Source: Eubacteriales bacterium (GTDB lineage Bacteria > Bacillota_A > Clostridia > Christensenellales > Aristaeellaceae). Taken from it: a stretch of DNA of 14,753 nt. Shown piece by piece: positions 1 to 7,190 of this stretch (the stretch's first letter is position 1; the number at the start of each line of letters is the position of its first letter). Where the stretch lies: assembly GCA_029974855.1 (NCBI GenBank), contig JARKQO010000137.1:1-14753 (forward strand), written 5' to 3'. The notes under the pieces were generated by a model that had not been told where the DNA came from, ran no database searches, and worked only from the letters and a program-made list of their open reading frames with translations. A program made the translations under genes and the position numbers.

Positions 1-31
1 TCCCCGCCCATACTAAGGCAGAGGTTATGGA

Positions 32-217
32 ATGCAAAATTTCGCAAATTGTTCTGACATTCCCATGGGCCTTGGGATGGCTTTGGCACAAAACCTGCCG
101 GCCATGAACCGGTTCGCTTCCCTGTCCAAGGCCCAGCAGCAGGCGATTATCGCCCACACCCACAGCATCAGCTCCAAGGAGGAAACGCAAGCCTACGTCC
201 AGTCCCTGCTTCAATAG
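32..217 (+). CDS. Small conserved protein of unknown function (61 aa)
   Basis: A 61-residue soluble protein with no signal peptide, membrane segment or cysteine cluster; its only Cys is residue 7. The start ATG at 32 is preceded by the purine-rich AAGGCAGAGG at 15-24, a good ribosome binding site. The protein has a Met/Gly-rich front part (PMGLGMALAQN) and a predicted helical part containing SLSKAQQQAIIAHTHSISSKEE. Proteins of this layout are common as stand-alone small ORFs in clostridia, as I recall them, but I cannot attach a named family. It is followed by a hairpin and converges on mgsA. No function is proposed. I am fairly sure it is a real gene because of the ribosome binding site and the non-random, protein-like composition. 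Confidence 0.7.
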   Translation: MQNFANCSDIPMGLGMALAQNLPAMNRFASLSKAQQQAIIAHTHSISSKEETQAYVQSLLQ

Positions 218-240
218 CTCTATTCAGACCCACACTTCAA

Positions 241-274
241 AGCCCTTGCCCGGGAGTACCGGCAGGGGCTTTGT
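241..274. terminator. Hairpin between convergent genes, probable bidirectional terminator
   Basis: AGCCCTTGCC (241-250) pairs with GGCAGGGGCT (261-270), giving a 10-bp stem with one G-T pair and a 10-nt loop. A short TTTG follows on the plus strand, and the minus strand likewise reads TTTG after the stem. It lies between the stop of the 61-aa gene (217) and the stop of mgsA (280), where a shared terminator is expected. The T-tracts are weak. Confidence 0.55.
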
Positions 275-279
275 GCTCC

Positions 280-750
280 TTACAGGCTCTCGCTCCGGTC
301 CAAAACGGCCTGGCGGAAATTGATGACCTCGTGGTCATACTCCTGGTCCATCAGGGGGGAGGTGATGATGAAATCCGCGGTGGCCCGGTTGGTGGCGATG
401 GGGATGTCGTACACGCCGGCGATGCGCAGCAGGGCCTTCACATCCGGGTCGTGGGGCTGGGCGCAGAGGGGATCGGAAAAGAATACCAGAAAATCGATGG
501 TCCCCTCCACGATTTTTGCGCCGATCTGCTGGTCGCCTCCCAGGGGGCCGCTGTTGTAGGCCCGCACGGGCAGACCGGTACGGGCGGTGATCATGGTGGC
601 GGTGGTGCCGGTGCCGCACAGGAAATGGCGCTGGAGAAGCTTTTTATTCCATTGGCACCATTCCAGCAGCTCCTTCTTCTTTCCGTCATGGGCGATCAAA
701 GCGATGTTCTTTTGCTTGCCGATGGTCAAGGTGACCAGTTCATTGCTCAT
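280..750 (-). CDS. mgsA: Methylglyoxal synthase
   Basis: This cytoplasmic enzyme converts dihydroxyacetone phosphate to methylglyoxal plus phosphate, an overflow bypass of lower glycolysis. The 156-residue product is close to the E. coli enzyme (152 aa). Family motifs are intact: the phosphate-binding GTGTTATMI (46-54), the signature SGPLGGDQQIGA (67-78) with catalytic Asp73, and FFSDPLCAQPHDPDVKAL (90-107) with His100 and Asp103. His21 and Lys25 match the other conserved active-site positions. The open frame extends further upstream, but ATG 750 is preceded by GGGAGGA at a suitable distance and gives the canonical length. The gene overlaps the end of the HPr-like gene by 11 bases, so the two are translated from one message. 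The call rests on motif recognition. Confidence 0.96.
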   Translation of the reverse strand: MSNELVTLTIGKQKNIALIAHDGKKKELLEWCQWNKKLLQRHFLCGTGTTATMITARTGLPVRAYNSGPLGGDQQIGAKIVEGTIDFLVFFSDPLCAQPHDPDVKALLRIAGVYDIPIATNRATADFIITSPLMDQEYDHEVINFRQAVLDRSESL

Positions 751-991
751 GGGGTTTTTCCTCCCTTTCCGCCTCAAAGGGGGCCAGCGCGGCCAGTGTT
801 TCGGGGCGGTCATCGTACACGTTCAGGCAAAGGGGCCTGGAAAGGTCAAAGGCCAGAATCCCCAGCAGGGACCGGGCGTCCAACGTAAAGGGGCCGGACA
901 CCAGCTCAAAATCCCCGGGCAGGGGGCTCAGCGTTCCCACAAAGCGCTGCACATCCCTTACGGACGGCAGCCGGACCCATAGCGTTCTCAT
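740..991 (-). CDS. HPr-like PTS-related protein lacking the phosphorylatable histidine
   Basis: An 83-residue HPr-fold protein. Residues 14-62 align by eye with HPr: QRFVGTLSPLPGDFEL corresponds to the first helix and second strand, and DARSLLGILAFDLSRPL to the segment around the regulatory serine of Bacillus HPr (NLKSIMGVMSLG), placing Ser41 at the Ser46 position. The GIHARPA segment that carries the phosphate-accepting His15 is missing; the only histidine in the protein is residue 81, in the charged C-terminal tail. It is therefore unlikely to relay phosphate to a PTS EII. Start ATG 991 has GGAGG seven bases upstream. It is the first gene of an operon with mgsA, overlapping it by 11 bases, under the promoter at 1038-1066. 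A regulatory or binding role is an inference. Confidence 0.8.
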   Translation of the reverse strand: MRTLWVRLPSVRDVQRFVGTLSPLPGDFELVSGPFTLDARSLLGILAFDLSRPLCLNVYDDRPETLAALAPFEAEREEKPHEQ

Positions 992-1037
992 GCCCGCGCC
1001 TCCATTCCTTCCATATGTTGGGGCCATGCCCTTTCCT

Positions 1038-1066
1038 ATGCTACCAAACCTGGGCGAAGGTGTCAA
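1038..1066 (-). promoter_or_regulatory. Sigma-A promoter of the HPr-like/mgsA operon
   Basis: On the minus strand a perfect -35 TTGACA (1066-1061) is followed by 17 bases and a -10 TAGCAT (1043-1038, 4 of 6 consensus). Transcription would start near 1031, about 40 bases before the ATG at 991. Confidence 0.75.
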
Positions 1067-1120
1067 CGGGGAAGCGGAGCGGGGCAGGGGATAGGCAGGG
1101 CCGGGATTGCCGCGGCCAGG

Positions 1121-1152
1121 CCTGCCGGGCCGGGCCTGCCGGGCCGGGCCGG
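1121..1152. repeat. Two tandem copies of a 14-bp GC-only repeat between divergent promoters
   Basis: CCTGCCGGGCCGGG occurs twice head to tail (1121-1134 and 1135-1148), then a partial CCGG. It sits between the divergent promoters at 1038-1066 and 1171-1200. It may be replication slippage in GC-rich DNA or a protein-binding element; the sequence does not distinguish these. Confidence 0.7.
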
Positions 1153-1170
1153 AACAAAAACATGCCGTCC

Positions 1171-1200
1171 CTGACGCAGGCGGCCCTGATGTGTTACAAT
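1171..1200 (+). promoter_or_regulatory. Probable extended -10 promoter of the beta-helix lipoprotein gene
   Basis: TGTTACAAT (1192-1200) is an extended -10 element (TG, one base, TACAAT). CTGACG (1171-1176) is a weak -35 with an 18-base spacer. Start of transcription near 1207 leaves a leader of about 30 bases containing the ribosome binding site. Confidence 0.6.
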
Positions 1201-1238
1201 AGGAATGGCCTCCAGGCCCAAGGAAAGGATGAAAGCCA

Positions 1239-2852
1239 ATGAAAAAAAGGCCCGCATATGCCGCTCCCCGAGGGTGGCAAACCCTGGCGCTGCTGCTTTT
1301 GACGCTGCTGCTGGCGGGCTGCGCCGCCTCCGGAGGCAGCCAGGCCCAGGCCGGGGCCTCTTTGGCCCTGACCTCCCAGGGGGAGGACGCTGAAACCCGC
1401 TGGAACGATTCCGCCACTCGCATTGCTTTGGACCCCCAGGGCATCCATATCCAAGGCCCCGGGGCCATGGCCCAGGGCCAGCTTCTCACCGTTTCCCAGG
1501 CGGGGGTGTACGTGCTTTCCGGCACCCTGGATAACGGGCAGATTCTGGTGGACGCCCCCAAGGGCGCTTTGGTGCGCCTGGTGCTGAAGGGCGTCACCGT
1601 TGCCAACCAAACCGGCGCGGCTCTGTACGTCACTCAATGCCGCAAGCTGGTGGTGACCTTGGCCCCGGATACCCAAAACGCCCTCACGGACGGAGGGGAC
1701 CGGTTCACTTACCAGGACCCAGAGGAAAAGGAACCCAACGCGGCCTTTTTCGCCAAGAACGATTTGACCCTGAACGGGGACGGGTCCCTGAGGGTGAACG
1801 CCGCTTTCCAACACGGTATCACCGCCAAGGACAATCTGTTGATTCTGGGAGGCCAGGTCGTGGTGGACGCAGCGGACAGCGCCTTGCGGGGCAATGATTC
1901 CGTGACGGTGGCCGGGGGCGTCCTGACCCTGAAGGGCCGGCATGACGGCATCCAGACCCATAATGACCAGGAGGCGGACAAGGGCTGGGTGCTGCTGAGC
2001 GGGGGCGTGGTGGACATCGCCTGCGGCTATGACGGGGTCCAGGCGGACCGGGCCCTCACCGTGACCGGGGGCGTGGTGACCATCACCTCCGGGGTAAACC
2101 GCCAGGGGGATTCCCACAGCCAAAAGGGCCTGAAAGCCAGAGGGGACCTGACGGTGCGGGGAGGCGTCCTTACCATTCAAAGCCCGGACGACAGCCTCCA
2201 CGCGAAAGGCCACATGGAGATTGCCGGGGGAGTCATCACTTTGGACAGCGGGGACGATGCCATCCACGCAGACGGGGATTTCCTGCTCCAGGGAGGCGAA
2301 GTGCGGATCACCCGGTCCCACGAGGGTATCGAAGCGGCCCGTATCACCATCCAAGGGGGCGTGGTGGACATCACCTCCGCAGAGGACGGCATCAACGCCT
2401 CCGGGGAGGGGAAGAACGGCTCCGGGGAAAACGCCATTTTGATCTCCGGGGGCAGCGTTCAGGTGCTGGCCGGGGGAGACGGGCTGGATTCCAACGGCAG
2501 CCTCACGGTGCTGGGAGGGCAGGTCCTCTGCCTCATCCAGTCCACCCCGGACAATGGTGCCATGGACTGCGACGGGGCCTTCACCGTTTCCGGCGGCGTG
2601 CTGATTTACGGCGGCAGCGGCACGGGGCGGACGCCCACCGGCCAGCCCTACGTCCGCTTTTCTGTGCCTGTGGCGGAGGGAACCCCTTTGGAGCTTGGGC
2701 AAGGAGGCCAAACCCTGGCGGCCTTCACCCCGGGCTTCCCCTGCCGGGAGTTGGTGTTCTGCGTCCCGGGCTTGGTGAGCGGCCAGGAGTACCAGTTGAT
2801 GTCCGGCGGGCAGGTGCTGGGCACCACTCAGGCGGAGATACAGGCGCAATAA
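1239..2852 (+). CDS. Beta-helix lipoprotein, Cthe_2159-type carbohydrate-binding domain protein
   Basis: A 537-residue surface lipoprotein. Residues 1-28 form a lipoprotein signal (basic start, Leu-rich core, lipobox LLAGC with Cys28), so the protein should be anchored on the outer face of the membrane. Residues about 85-455 consist of repeated turns of about 20-30 residues with the pattern GGVVDI, four or so residues, DGI or DGV, then a short hydrophobic strand; examples are at 255-268, 277-298, 329-344, 373-387 and 404-418. This is the look of a right-handed parallel beta-helix, and the arrangement matches the carbohydrate-binding domain family around Clostridium thermocellum Cthe_2159, which binds acidic plant polysaccharides. 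The C-terminal 75 residues look like a separate small beta domain. Start ATG 1239 follows AAGGAAAGGA. No catalytic residues are recognised, so binding rather than cleavage is the likelier role. Confidence 0.8.
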   Translation: MKKRPAYAAPRGWQTLALLLLTLLLAGCAASGGSQAQAGASLALTSQGEDAETRWNDSATRIALDPQGIHIQGPGAMAQGQLLTVSQAGVYVLSGTLDNGQILVDAPKGALVRLVLKGVTVANQTGAALYVTQCRKLVVTLAPDTQNALTDGGDRFTYQDPEEKEPNAAFFAKNDLTLNGDGSLRVNAAFQHGITAKDNLLILGGQVVVDAADSALRGNDSVTVAGGVLTLKGRHDGIQTHNDQEADKGWVLLSGGVVDIACGYDGVQADRALTVTGGVVTITSGVNRQGDSHSQKGLKARGDLTVRGGVLTIQSPDDSLHAKGHMEIAGGVITLDSGDDAIHADGDFLLQGGEVRITRSHEGIEAARITIQGGVVDITSAEDGINASGEGKNGSGENAILISGGSVQVLAGGDGLDSNGSLTVLGGQVLCLIQSTPDNGAMDCDGAFTVSGGVLIYGGSGTGRTPTGQPYVRFSVPVAEGTPLELGQGGQTLAAFTPGFPCRELVFCVPGLVSGQEYQLMSGGQVLGTTQAEIQAQ

Positions 2853-2887
2853 GAAAAACAAAAAGGGAAGGAAAAAGATTCCTTCCC
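2853..2887 (-). terminator. Strong intrinsic terminator of the sugar ABC transporter operon
   Basis: On the minus strand a perfect 9-bp stem (2887-2879 with 2873-2865, GGGAAGGAA/TTCCTTCCC) with a five-base loop is followed by TTTTTGTTTTTC. The orientation of the T-tract makes it a terminator for the minus-strand operon. The convergent lipoprotein gene uses the same hairpin without a T-tract. Confidence 0.8.
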
Positions 2888-2897
2888 ATAGGTGGGT

Positions 2898-2940
2898 CCA
2901 GGGATGAAATCCCTGGCCGGGGTTTGGGGTGGAACCCCAA
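2898..2940. repeat. Two further perfect hairpins next to the operon terminator
   Basis: CCAGGGAT (2898-2905) pairs with ATCCCTGG (2909-2916) around a GAA loop. TTGGGG (2924-2929) pairs with CCCCAA (2935-2940). Neither has a T-tract. With the terminator they form three hairpins in 76 bases. Similar GC-rich hairpins follow the ssb gene at 10603-10669. Confidence 0.65.
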
Positions 2941-2967
2941 CGTCCCCCCCGTTCTCCCCCCTACCCG

Positions 2968-4206
2968 TTACGCCCCGGCGCTTTCCCCGGTATCGCTGAG
3001 GGACAGCACCTTCTTCCTGCGCCGGAACAGGCCCAGGTTCATCTTGCTGATGACGTCGAAGGCCACGGCCCCCAGCAGCACCAGGCCCTTCACCACCTGC
3101 TGGAGGTTGGAGCTGATGCCCATGATGGACATGCCGTTGTTGAGCATGCCCATGATGAGGGCGCCGATCAAGGTGCCGCTGACGGTGCCGATGCCGCCGT
3201 AGGCGGAGGCGCCGCCGATGAAGCATGCGCCGATGGCGTCCAGCTCGAAGCCGGAGCCGGTGACGGGGCTGGCGCTGTTGAGGCGGGCCGCGAACACCAG
3301 GCCGCCCACAGCCGCCAGGAAGCCCATGTTCACATAGGCGAAGAACATCAGATGGTTGGTTTTCACGCCGGAGAGCCGGGCGGCCTTTTCATTGCCGCCC
3401 AGGGCATAGATGTGGCGGCCCACCACGGTCTTGGTGGTGAAGAAGGTATACACGATCAGCAGAATGCCCAGAATGATCAGCACGGAAGGAATACCCTGGT
3501 ACTGTGCCAACAGCGTGAAGAACCACACCAGCGCCACGGAGATCAGCACAAGCTTCAGGACCAGCTGGAGCCCGGAGTCGGTTTCATACCCCTTGCGCTT
3601 GCGGGAGCTGTGGTTGATGATCTGGGCGATGCAGAAGATCAGCGCCACCGCCACCCCAGCCAGCAGGCATACGATGTTCACGTTCATTCCCAAAAGGGCG
3701 ATCTTTGCCTCCTTGGCGATGAAGCCGGTGGAGAACATCAGGTAGGTCTCCGGGAAGGGGGCCAGGGTCATGCCGTTCAAAAGGAGCAGCGTCAGGCCCC
3801 GGAACACCAGCTGGCCCGACAGGGTGACAATGAAGGCGGGAATACGGACATAGGCGATCCAAAAGCCCTGCCATGCCCCCACCCCAATGCCGATGACCAG
3901 GCACAGCACCATGGACAGGTACACGTTCCAGTGCCAGACGATGATCATCTGCCCGGCGCAGGCGCTGACGAAGGCCACCACGGAGCCCACGGCCAAATCG
4001 ATGTTGCCGCCGGTGAGGATGCACAGCAGCATGCCCACGGCCAGGATCACCACGTAGGCGTTCTGGAACACGATGTTGGAGACGTTCATGGGCCGCAGCA
4101 GCCGCCCGCTGGTGAGGATGTTGAAGAAGATGATGATGACCACCAAGGCAATCAGCATGCTGTATTGCTTGAGGTTCCCCTTTAACCTGCTCTTGACGTT
4201 GTTCAT
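2968..4206 (-). CDS. gguB: Sugar ABC transporter permease, multiple-monosaccharide (GguB/XylH) type
   Basis: A 412-residue integral membrane permease forming the channel for monosaccharide import. Hydrophobic segments lie near residues 16-32, 50-66, 70-90, 96-112, 118-142, 176-196, 216-234, 240-256, 287-307 and 325-385. Family features include [11 protein letters not shown] (65-75), typical of the BPD_transp_2 permeases of ribose/xylose systems, and the cytoplasmic coupling segment [14 protein letters not shown] (268-281). A charged loop at 199-212 splits the two halves, as in GguB/MmsB. Start ATG 4206 overlaps the ATPase stop in ATGA and has AAGGAG upstream; the open frame continues further up but only inside the ATPase gene. 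It is the last gene of the operon. The symbol is by family resemblance, not proof of substrate. Confidence 0.93.
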   Translation of the reverse strand: MNNVKSRLKGNLKQYSMLIALVVIIIFFNILTSGRLLRPMNVSNIVFQNAYVVILAVGMLLCILTGGNIDLAVGSVVAFVSACAGQMIIVWHWNVYLSMVLCLVIGIGVGAWQGFWIAYVRIPAFIVTLSGQLVFRGLTLLLLNGMTLAPFPETYLMFSTGFIAKEAKIALLGMNVNIVCLLAGVAVALIFCIAQIINHSSRKRKGYETDSGLQLVLKLVLISVALVWFFTLLAQYQGIPSVLIILGILLIVYTFFTTKTVVGRHIYALGGNEKAARLSGVKTNHLMFFAYVNMGFLAAVGGLVFAARLNSASPVTGSGFELDAIGACFIGGASAYGGIGTVSGTLIGALIMGMLNNGMSIMGISSNLQQVVKGLVLLGAVAFDVISKMNLGLFRRRKKVLSLSDTGESAGA

Positions 4207-5750
4207 GCGCCGATCTCCTTCTTGCTGTCTTGCATGATGTAGCCCATGATGCTCTCCTGGGAAGCCTCCTGGGCGCTGACCTGGGCGATGACGCGGCCCT
4301 CGTTCATCACGTAGATGCGGTCGCACATGCCCAGAATCTCAGGCAGCTCGGAGGAGATCAGCAGCACGGCCTTGCCCTGGGCCACCAGATCGTTGATGAT
4401 TTGGTAGATTTCGTACTTGGCGCCCACGTCCACGCCCCGGGTGGGTTCGTCCAGCAGCAGCACGTCCGGCTCCGCGAAGATCCACTTGCCCACCAGCACC
4501 TTCTGCTGGTTGCCGCCGGAGAGGTTGGCCACCTGCTGCTCCACCGTGGGGGTTTTGACCCCCAGCTTATGGCGCAGGTCCTTGGCTTTATGGGTCTCCA
4601 GGTCCTTGTCCAGCACCCCCCGCTTGCTGATGAACTGGGGCCGGGCCAAGGTGAAGTTGTGCTTGATGCTGTCCGCGATGATGAGGCCGTTGCTCTTGCG
4701 GTCCTCGGTCATGTAGGCCAGGCCCGCGTCGATGGCCTGGGGGATGGTGTGCAAGGCCAGAGGCTGGCCGTCCTTGTACAGCTCCCCGGTGATGTGGATG
4801 CCGTAGGCCCTGCCGAAGATGGACATGGCCAGCTCCGTGCGGCCCGCGCCGATCAGCCCGGCCACGCCCACCACCTCGCCCCGGTGGAGGGTCAGGGACA
4901 CGTTATCCACCACCTTGCGGTCCGCGTACAGGGGATGGTAGACGGTCCAGTTTTTGACCTCCAGGGCCACGTCGCCGATGTGGTGCTCCCGGGGTGGGAA
5001 CCGGTGGGTCATCTCCCGGCCCACCATGCCCTTGATGATCCGGGCCTCGGTGATTTCGTCCTGGCCCTGGACCAAGGTTTCGATGGAGTGGCCGTCCCGG
5101 ATGACGGTGATCTTGTCGGCGCAGTAGGCCAGCTCGTTGAGCTTATGGGAGATCAGGATGCTGGTGATGCCCCGCTCGCGCTTGAAGCGCAACAAAAGGT
5201 CGAGCAGGTTCTTGGCGTCGCTCTCGTTGAGCGACGAAGTCGGCTCGTCCAGAATCAGCAATTTTACGTCCTTGGCCAGGGCCTTGGCGATTTCCACCAG
5301 CTGCTGCTTGCCCATGCCGATGTCCTTGATGAGGGCGCGGGGGTTTTCCCGCAGGCCCACCATGGCCATGTATTCGGCGGCCTTCTGGTAGGTCATGTCC
5401 CAGTTGACCACGCCGGCGGCGGCCCGCTCGTTGCCCAGAAACATGTTTTCCGCGATGCTCAGGTAGGGCACCAAAGCCAATTCCTGGTGGATGATGACGA
5501 TTCCTTCCCGCTCGCTGTCCTTGATGTTGTGGAAGCGGCACTCCTTCCCCTGGTAAATGACGTCGCCCTCGTAGGTGCCATAGGGATAGATGCCGCTGAG
5601 GACGTTCATCAGCGTGGATTTGCCCGCGCCGTTCTCGCCGCAGATGGCGTGGATCTCGCCTTCTTCAACCTCGATATTGACTTGGTCCAGCGCCTTCACG
5701 CCGGGGAAGACCTTGGTGATATTCTGCATTTTCAGGATCGTGTTGCCCAA
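4203..5750 (-). CDS. gguA: Sugar ABC transporter ATPase with two nucleotide-binding domains, GguA type
   Basis: A 515-residue double-domain ATPase that powers monosaccharide uptake. Domain 1 has Walker [10 protein letters not shown] (38-46), a family-typical degenerate signature IGMGKQQ (144-150), Walker B LLILDEP (164-170) and the switch His202. Domain 2 has a degenerate Walker [10 protein letters not shown] (298-306, Arg304 for Lys), a canonical LSGGNQQ (410-416) and Walker B LLLDEP (431-436). This asymmetry is normal for RbsA/MglA/GguA proteins. The chosen start is TTG at 5750, seven to eight bases after GGGAGGA; the first ATG (5729) has no ribosome binding site at a workable distance. The gene lies between the binding protein and the permease and overlaps the latter by four bases. 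Confidence 0.93.
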   Translation of the reverse strand: MGNTILKMQNITKVFPGVKALDQVNIEVEEGEIHAICGENGAGKSTLMNVLSGIYPYGTYEGDVIYQGKECRFHNIKDSEREGIVIIHQELALVPYLSIAENMFLGNERAAAGVVNWDMTYQKAAEYMAMVGLRENPRALIKDIGMGKQQLVEIAKALAKDVKLLILDEPTSSLNESDAKNLLDLLLRFKRERGITSILISHKLNELAYCADKITVIRDGHSIETLVQGQDEITEARIIKGMVGREMTHRFPPREHHIGDVALEVKNWTVYHPLYADRKVVDNVSLTLHRGEVVGVAGLIGAGRTELAMSIFGRAYGIHITGELYKDGQPLALHTIPQAIDAGLAYMTEDRKSNGLIIADSIKHNFTLARPQFISKRGVLDKDLETHKAKDLRHKLGVKTPTVEQQVANLSGGNQQKVLVGKWIFAEPDVLLLDEPTRGVDVGAKYEIYQIINDLVAQGKAVLLISSELPEILGMCDRIYVMNEGRVIAQVSAQEASQESIMGYIMQDSKKEIGA

Positions 5751-5775
5751 GCGACCTTCCTCCCGGTTCGATCAA

Positions 5776-5806
5776 AGGAGACGGACGAAGGATTCGTCCG
5801 TCTCCT
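5776..5806 (-). promoter_or_regulatory. Long intercistronic hairpin between binding protein and ATPase genes
   Basis: Positions 5777-5789 and 5793-5805 form a perfect 13-bp stem with a three-base loop, extendable by one A-T pair. On the minus-strand transcript it is followed by TTTGATC, too short for efficient termination. Hairpins in this position in sugar ABC operons usually protect the upstream binding-protein message or partly terminate, raising binding protein over ATPase and permease. That role is inferred here. Confidence 0.75.
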
Positions 5807-5838
5807 GTCGTCGATTGTTATCTAGGAGCTCCTGGGAA

Positions 5839-6906
5839 TCAGTTGGCCAGCTGGTCGGCGGTGTAGTAGCCGGTTTCCAGCAGCAGAGCCTCATAGTTGG
5901 AAACATCCGCGAACACGGGGGTGCAGTTGAAGCTGGGCACCTTCATGACCTTGTTGTCATACTCGGCGTTGACCTCGGGGGCCTTGCCGGACATCAGGTC
6001 GGACACCATGGCCACAGTCTGCTCCGCCAGGGTACGGGTATCCTTGAACACGGACATGGCCTGGAGGCCGGCGATCATGTTCTTGGTGTTGGCAACGTCG
6101 CAGTCCTGGCCGGTGATCACGGGGATGTTGTCCTTGGTGAAGCCGGCGGCCACCAGGCTGTTGGTGACGCCCAAAGCGGTAGAGTCATTGGAGCACAGGC
6201 AGATGTCCAGGGTCTGGCCGCCGGTCAGCGCGTCGGGATAGTAGGCGCTGAGGATGTTGTCCATACGGGCCTGGGAAGTCTCGCTCTTCCAGGCGGGGGT
6301 GGCCACGGTCTGGAAATCCAGCTGGCCGCTGACGCACACCAGCTTGCCGCTGTCCAGGTAGGGCTTGAGGAGGTCGAAGGCGCCAGCGAAGAACAGGCCG
6401 GCGTTGTTGTCATCGGGGGAGCCGGCGGTGAACTCGATGGTGAAGGGGCCGGTGACGGCTTCGTTGCTCAGGTCGAACCGGTCGATGACATACTGGCCCT
6501 GGATCTGGCCCACCTTGTAGTTGTCAAAGGTGGTATAGTAGTCCACGTTCTTGGTGTCGGTCAGCAGACGGTCATAGGCGATGACGGGGATGCCGGCTTC
6601 CTTGGCGGTGGCCAGCACGGTGTCCAGGGCGCTGCCGTCGATGGAGGCAACCACCAGCACCTGAGCGCCGTTGAGGATCATGTTCTCCAGCTGGGAAACC
6701 TGGGTGGCCACTTCATTGTTGGCGTACTGGAGGTCTACCTCGTAGCCGGCGGCTTCCAGCTTGGACTTCATGTAGTCGCCGTCCTGGTTCCAACGTTGGA
6801 GGCTCTGGGTGGGCATCGCCACGCCCACCTTGCCCTCCGCCATTGCCACACCAGCCAGGGACAAGGTCAGAACGAGGGCCAAAACAACCGCGAGTACCTT
6901 TTTCAT
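5839..6906 (-). CDS. chvE: Sugar ABC transporter substrate-binding protein, ChvE-like
   Basis: A 355-residue periplasmic-binding-protein fold (type 1) that would capture monosaccharides outside the membrane. It matches ChvE closely by eye: VGVAMPTQSLQRWNQDG near the N terminus, LVVASIDGSALDTVL, IPVIAYDRLL, FTAGSPDDNNAGLFFAGA, SQARMDNILSAYY and VITGQDCDV. Residues 1-23 are a signal peptide ending AMA before Glu24. There is no lipobox cysteine: the usual LAGC reads LAGV, so the protein may be released rather than lipid-anchored. The open frame starts with GTG at 6915, but ATG 6906 is better spaced from AAAGGAG (6925-6919). It is the first gene of the operon, behind the promoter at 7063-7091. 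Confidence 0.92.
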   Translation of the reverse strand: MKKVLAVVLALVLTLSLAGVAMAEGKVGVAMPTQSLQRWNQDGDYMKSKLEAAGYEVDLQYANNEVATQVSQLENMILNGAQVLVVASIDGSALDTVLATAKEAGIPVIAYDRLLTDTKNVDYYTTFDNYKVGQIQGQYVIDRFDLSNEAVTGPFTIEFTAGSPDDNNAGLFFAGAFDLLKPYLDSGKLVCVSGQLDFQTVATPAWKSETSQARMDNILSAYYPDALTGGQTLDICLCSNDSTALGVTNSLVAAGFTKDNIPVITGQDCDVANTKNMIAGLQAMSVFKDTRTLAEQTVAMVSDLMSGKAPEVNAEYDNKVMKVPSFNCTPVFADVSNYEALLLETGYYTADQLAN

Positions 6907-7008
6907 ATGGGACACACTCCTTTTTTATTTCTAGGTCGGTTTTTTTAGTACCGGCCCGGATACCCAACTGCCCAGCCAAAGGGAGGAAAAAAGATACAAC
7001 CCTGGAAA

Positions 7009-7024
7009 ATGTGCCCGGACACAT
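7009..7024. promoter_or_regulatory. 16-bp near-perfect palindrome in the operon leader
   Basis: ATGTGCCCGGACACAT has 7 of 8 Watson-Crick pairs between its halves (one G-T type mismatch at the sixth position). It lies about 30-50 bases downstream of the predicted transcription start. It could be an operator, or in RNA a short hairpin followed by TTTTCC on the minus strand. No regulator is encoded nearby. Confidence 0.5.
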
Positions 7025-7044
7025 CGTAAACAAGCCACAAAAAA

Positions 7045-7091
7045 ACAAGTATTTCTATGGGCATTGTATCCTGTTTGTGGATACTTGTCAA
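7045..7091 (-). promoter_or_regulatory. Consensus promoter of the sugar ABC operon with nested inverted repeats
   Basis: On the minus strand, -35 TTGACA (7091-7086) and -10 TACAAT (7068-7063) are separated by 17 bases; transcription would start near 7056. Two perfect inverted repeats overlap it. GTATCC (7066-7071) and GGATAC (7079-7084) fill the spacer with a 7-base gap. ACAAGTAT (7045-7052) and ATACTTGT (7081-7088) flank it, with centres 36 bp apart. Such overlap suggests a repressor operator. Confidence 0.8.
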
Positions 7092-7141
7092 CAGCGATGG
7101 AAAGTTTTTCTGGGAGGCGCTTATCAAAAGCAAGGGAGGAG

Positions 7142-7190
7142 AAAAAAAGAGGCGGTTTTCCCTGTGCGGCGAGAGGGCGGAAGCCCGCCT
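7142..7190 (-). terminator. Possible terminator behind the glycoside hydrolase remnant
   Basis: On the minus strand AGGCGG (7190-7185) can pair with CCGCCT (7155-7150), directly followed by CTTTTTTTC. The enclosed loop is long and contains a small CCCT/AGGG stem. The T-tract is convincing, the stem less so. Confidence 0.4.

Noticed and set aside
1085..1152. GC-rich stretch as a possible structured RNA
   Set aside because: The pairing options are ambiguous and follow trivially from the C/G-only tandem repeat.
1194..2861. A 555-codon minus-strand open frame opposite the beta-helix lipoprotein
   Set aside because: It is a mirror of the repetitive plus-strand gene, which has a promoter, ribosome binding site and lipoprotein signal.
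2929..4185. A 418-codon plus-strand open frame opposite the permease
   Set aside because: The composition is dominated by His, Gly, Gln and Asp, the complement of hydrophobic codons of a membrane protein on the other strand.
4230..5825. A 531-codon plus-strand open frame opposite the ABC ATPase gene
   Set aside because: The opposite strand carries unmistakable Walker and signature motifs; the plus frame is His/Asp/Val/Gly-rich and has no ribosome binding site.
5590..6948. A 452-codon plus-strand open frame opposite the binding-protein gene
   Set aside because: It runs antisense to a clear ChvE-like protein and across its intercistronic hairpin, with no start signals.
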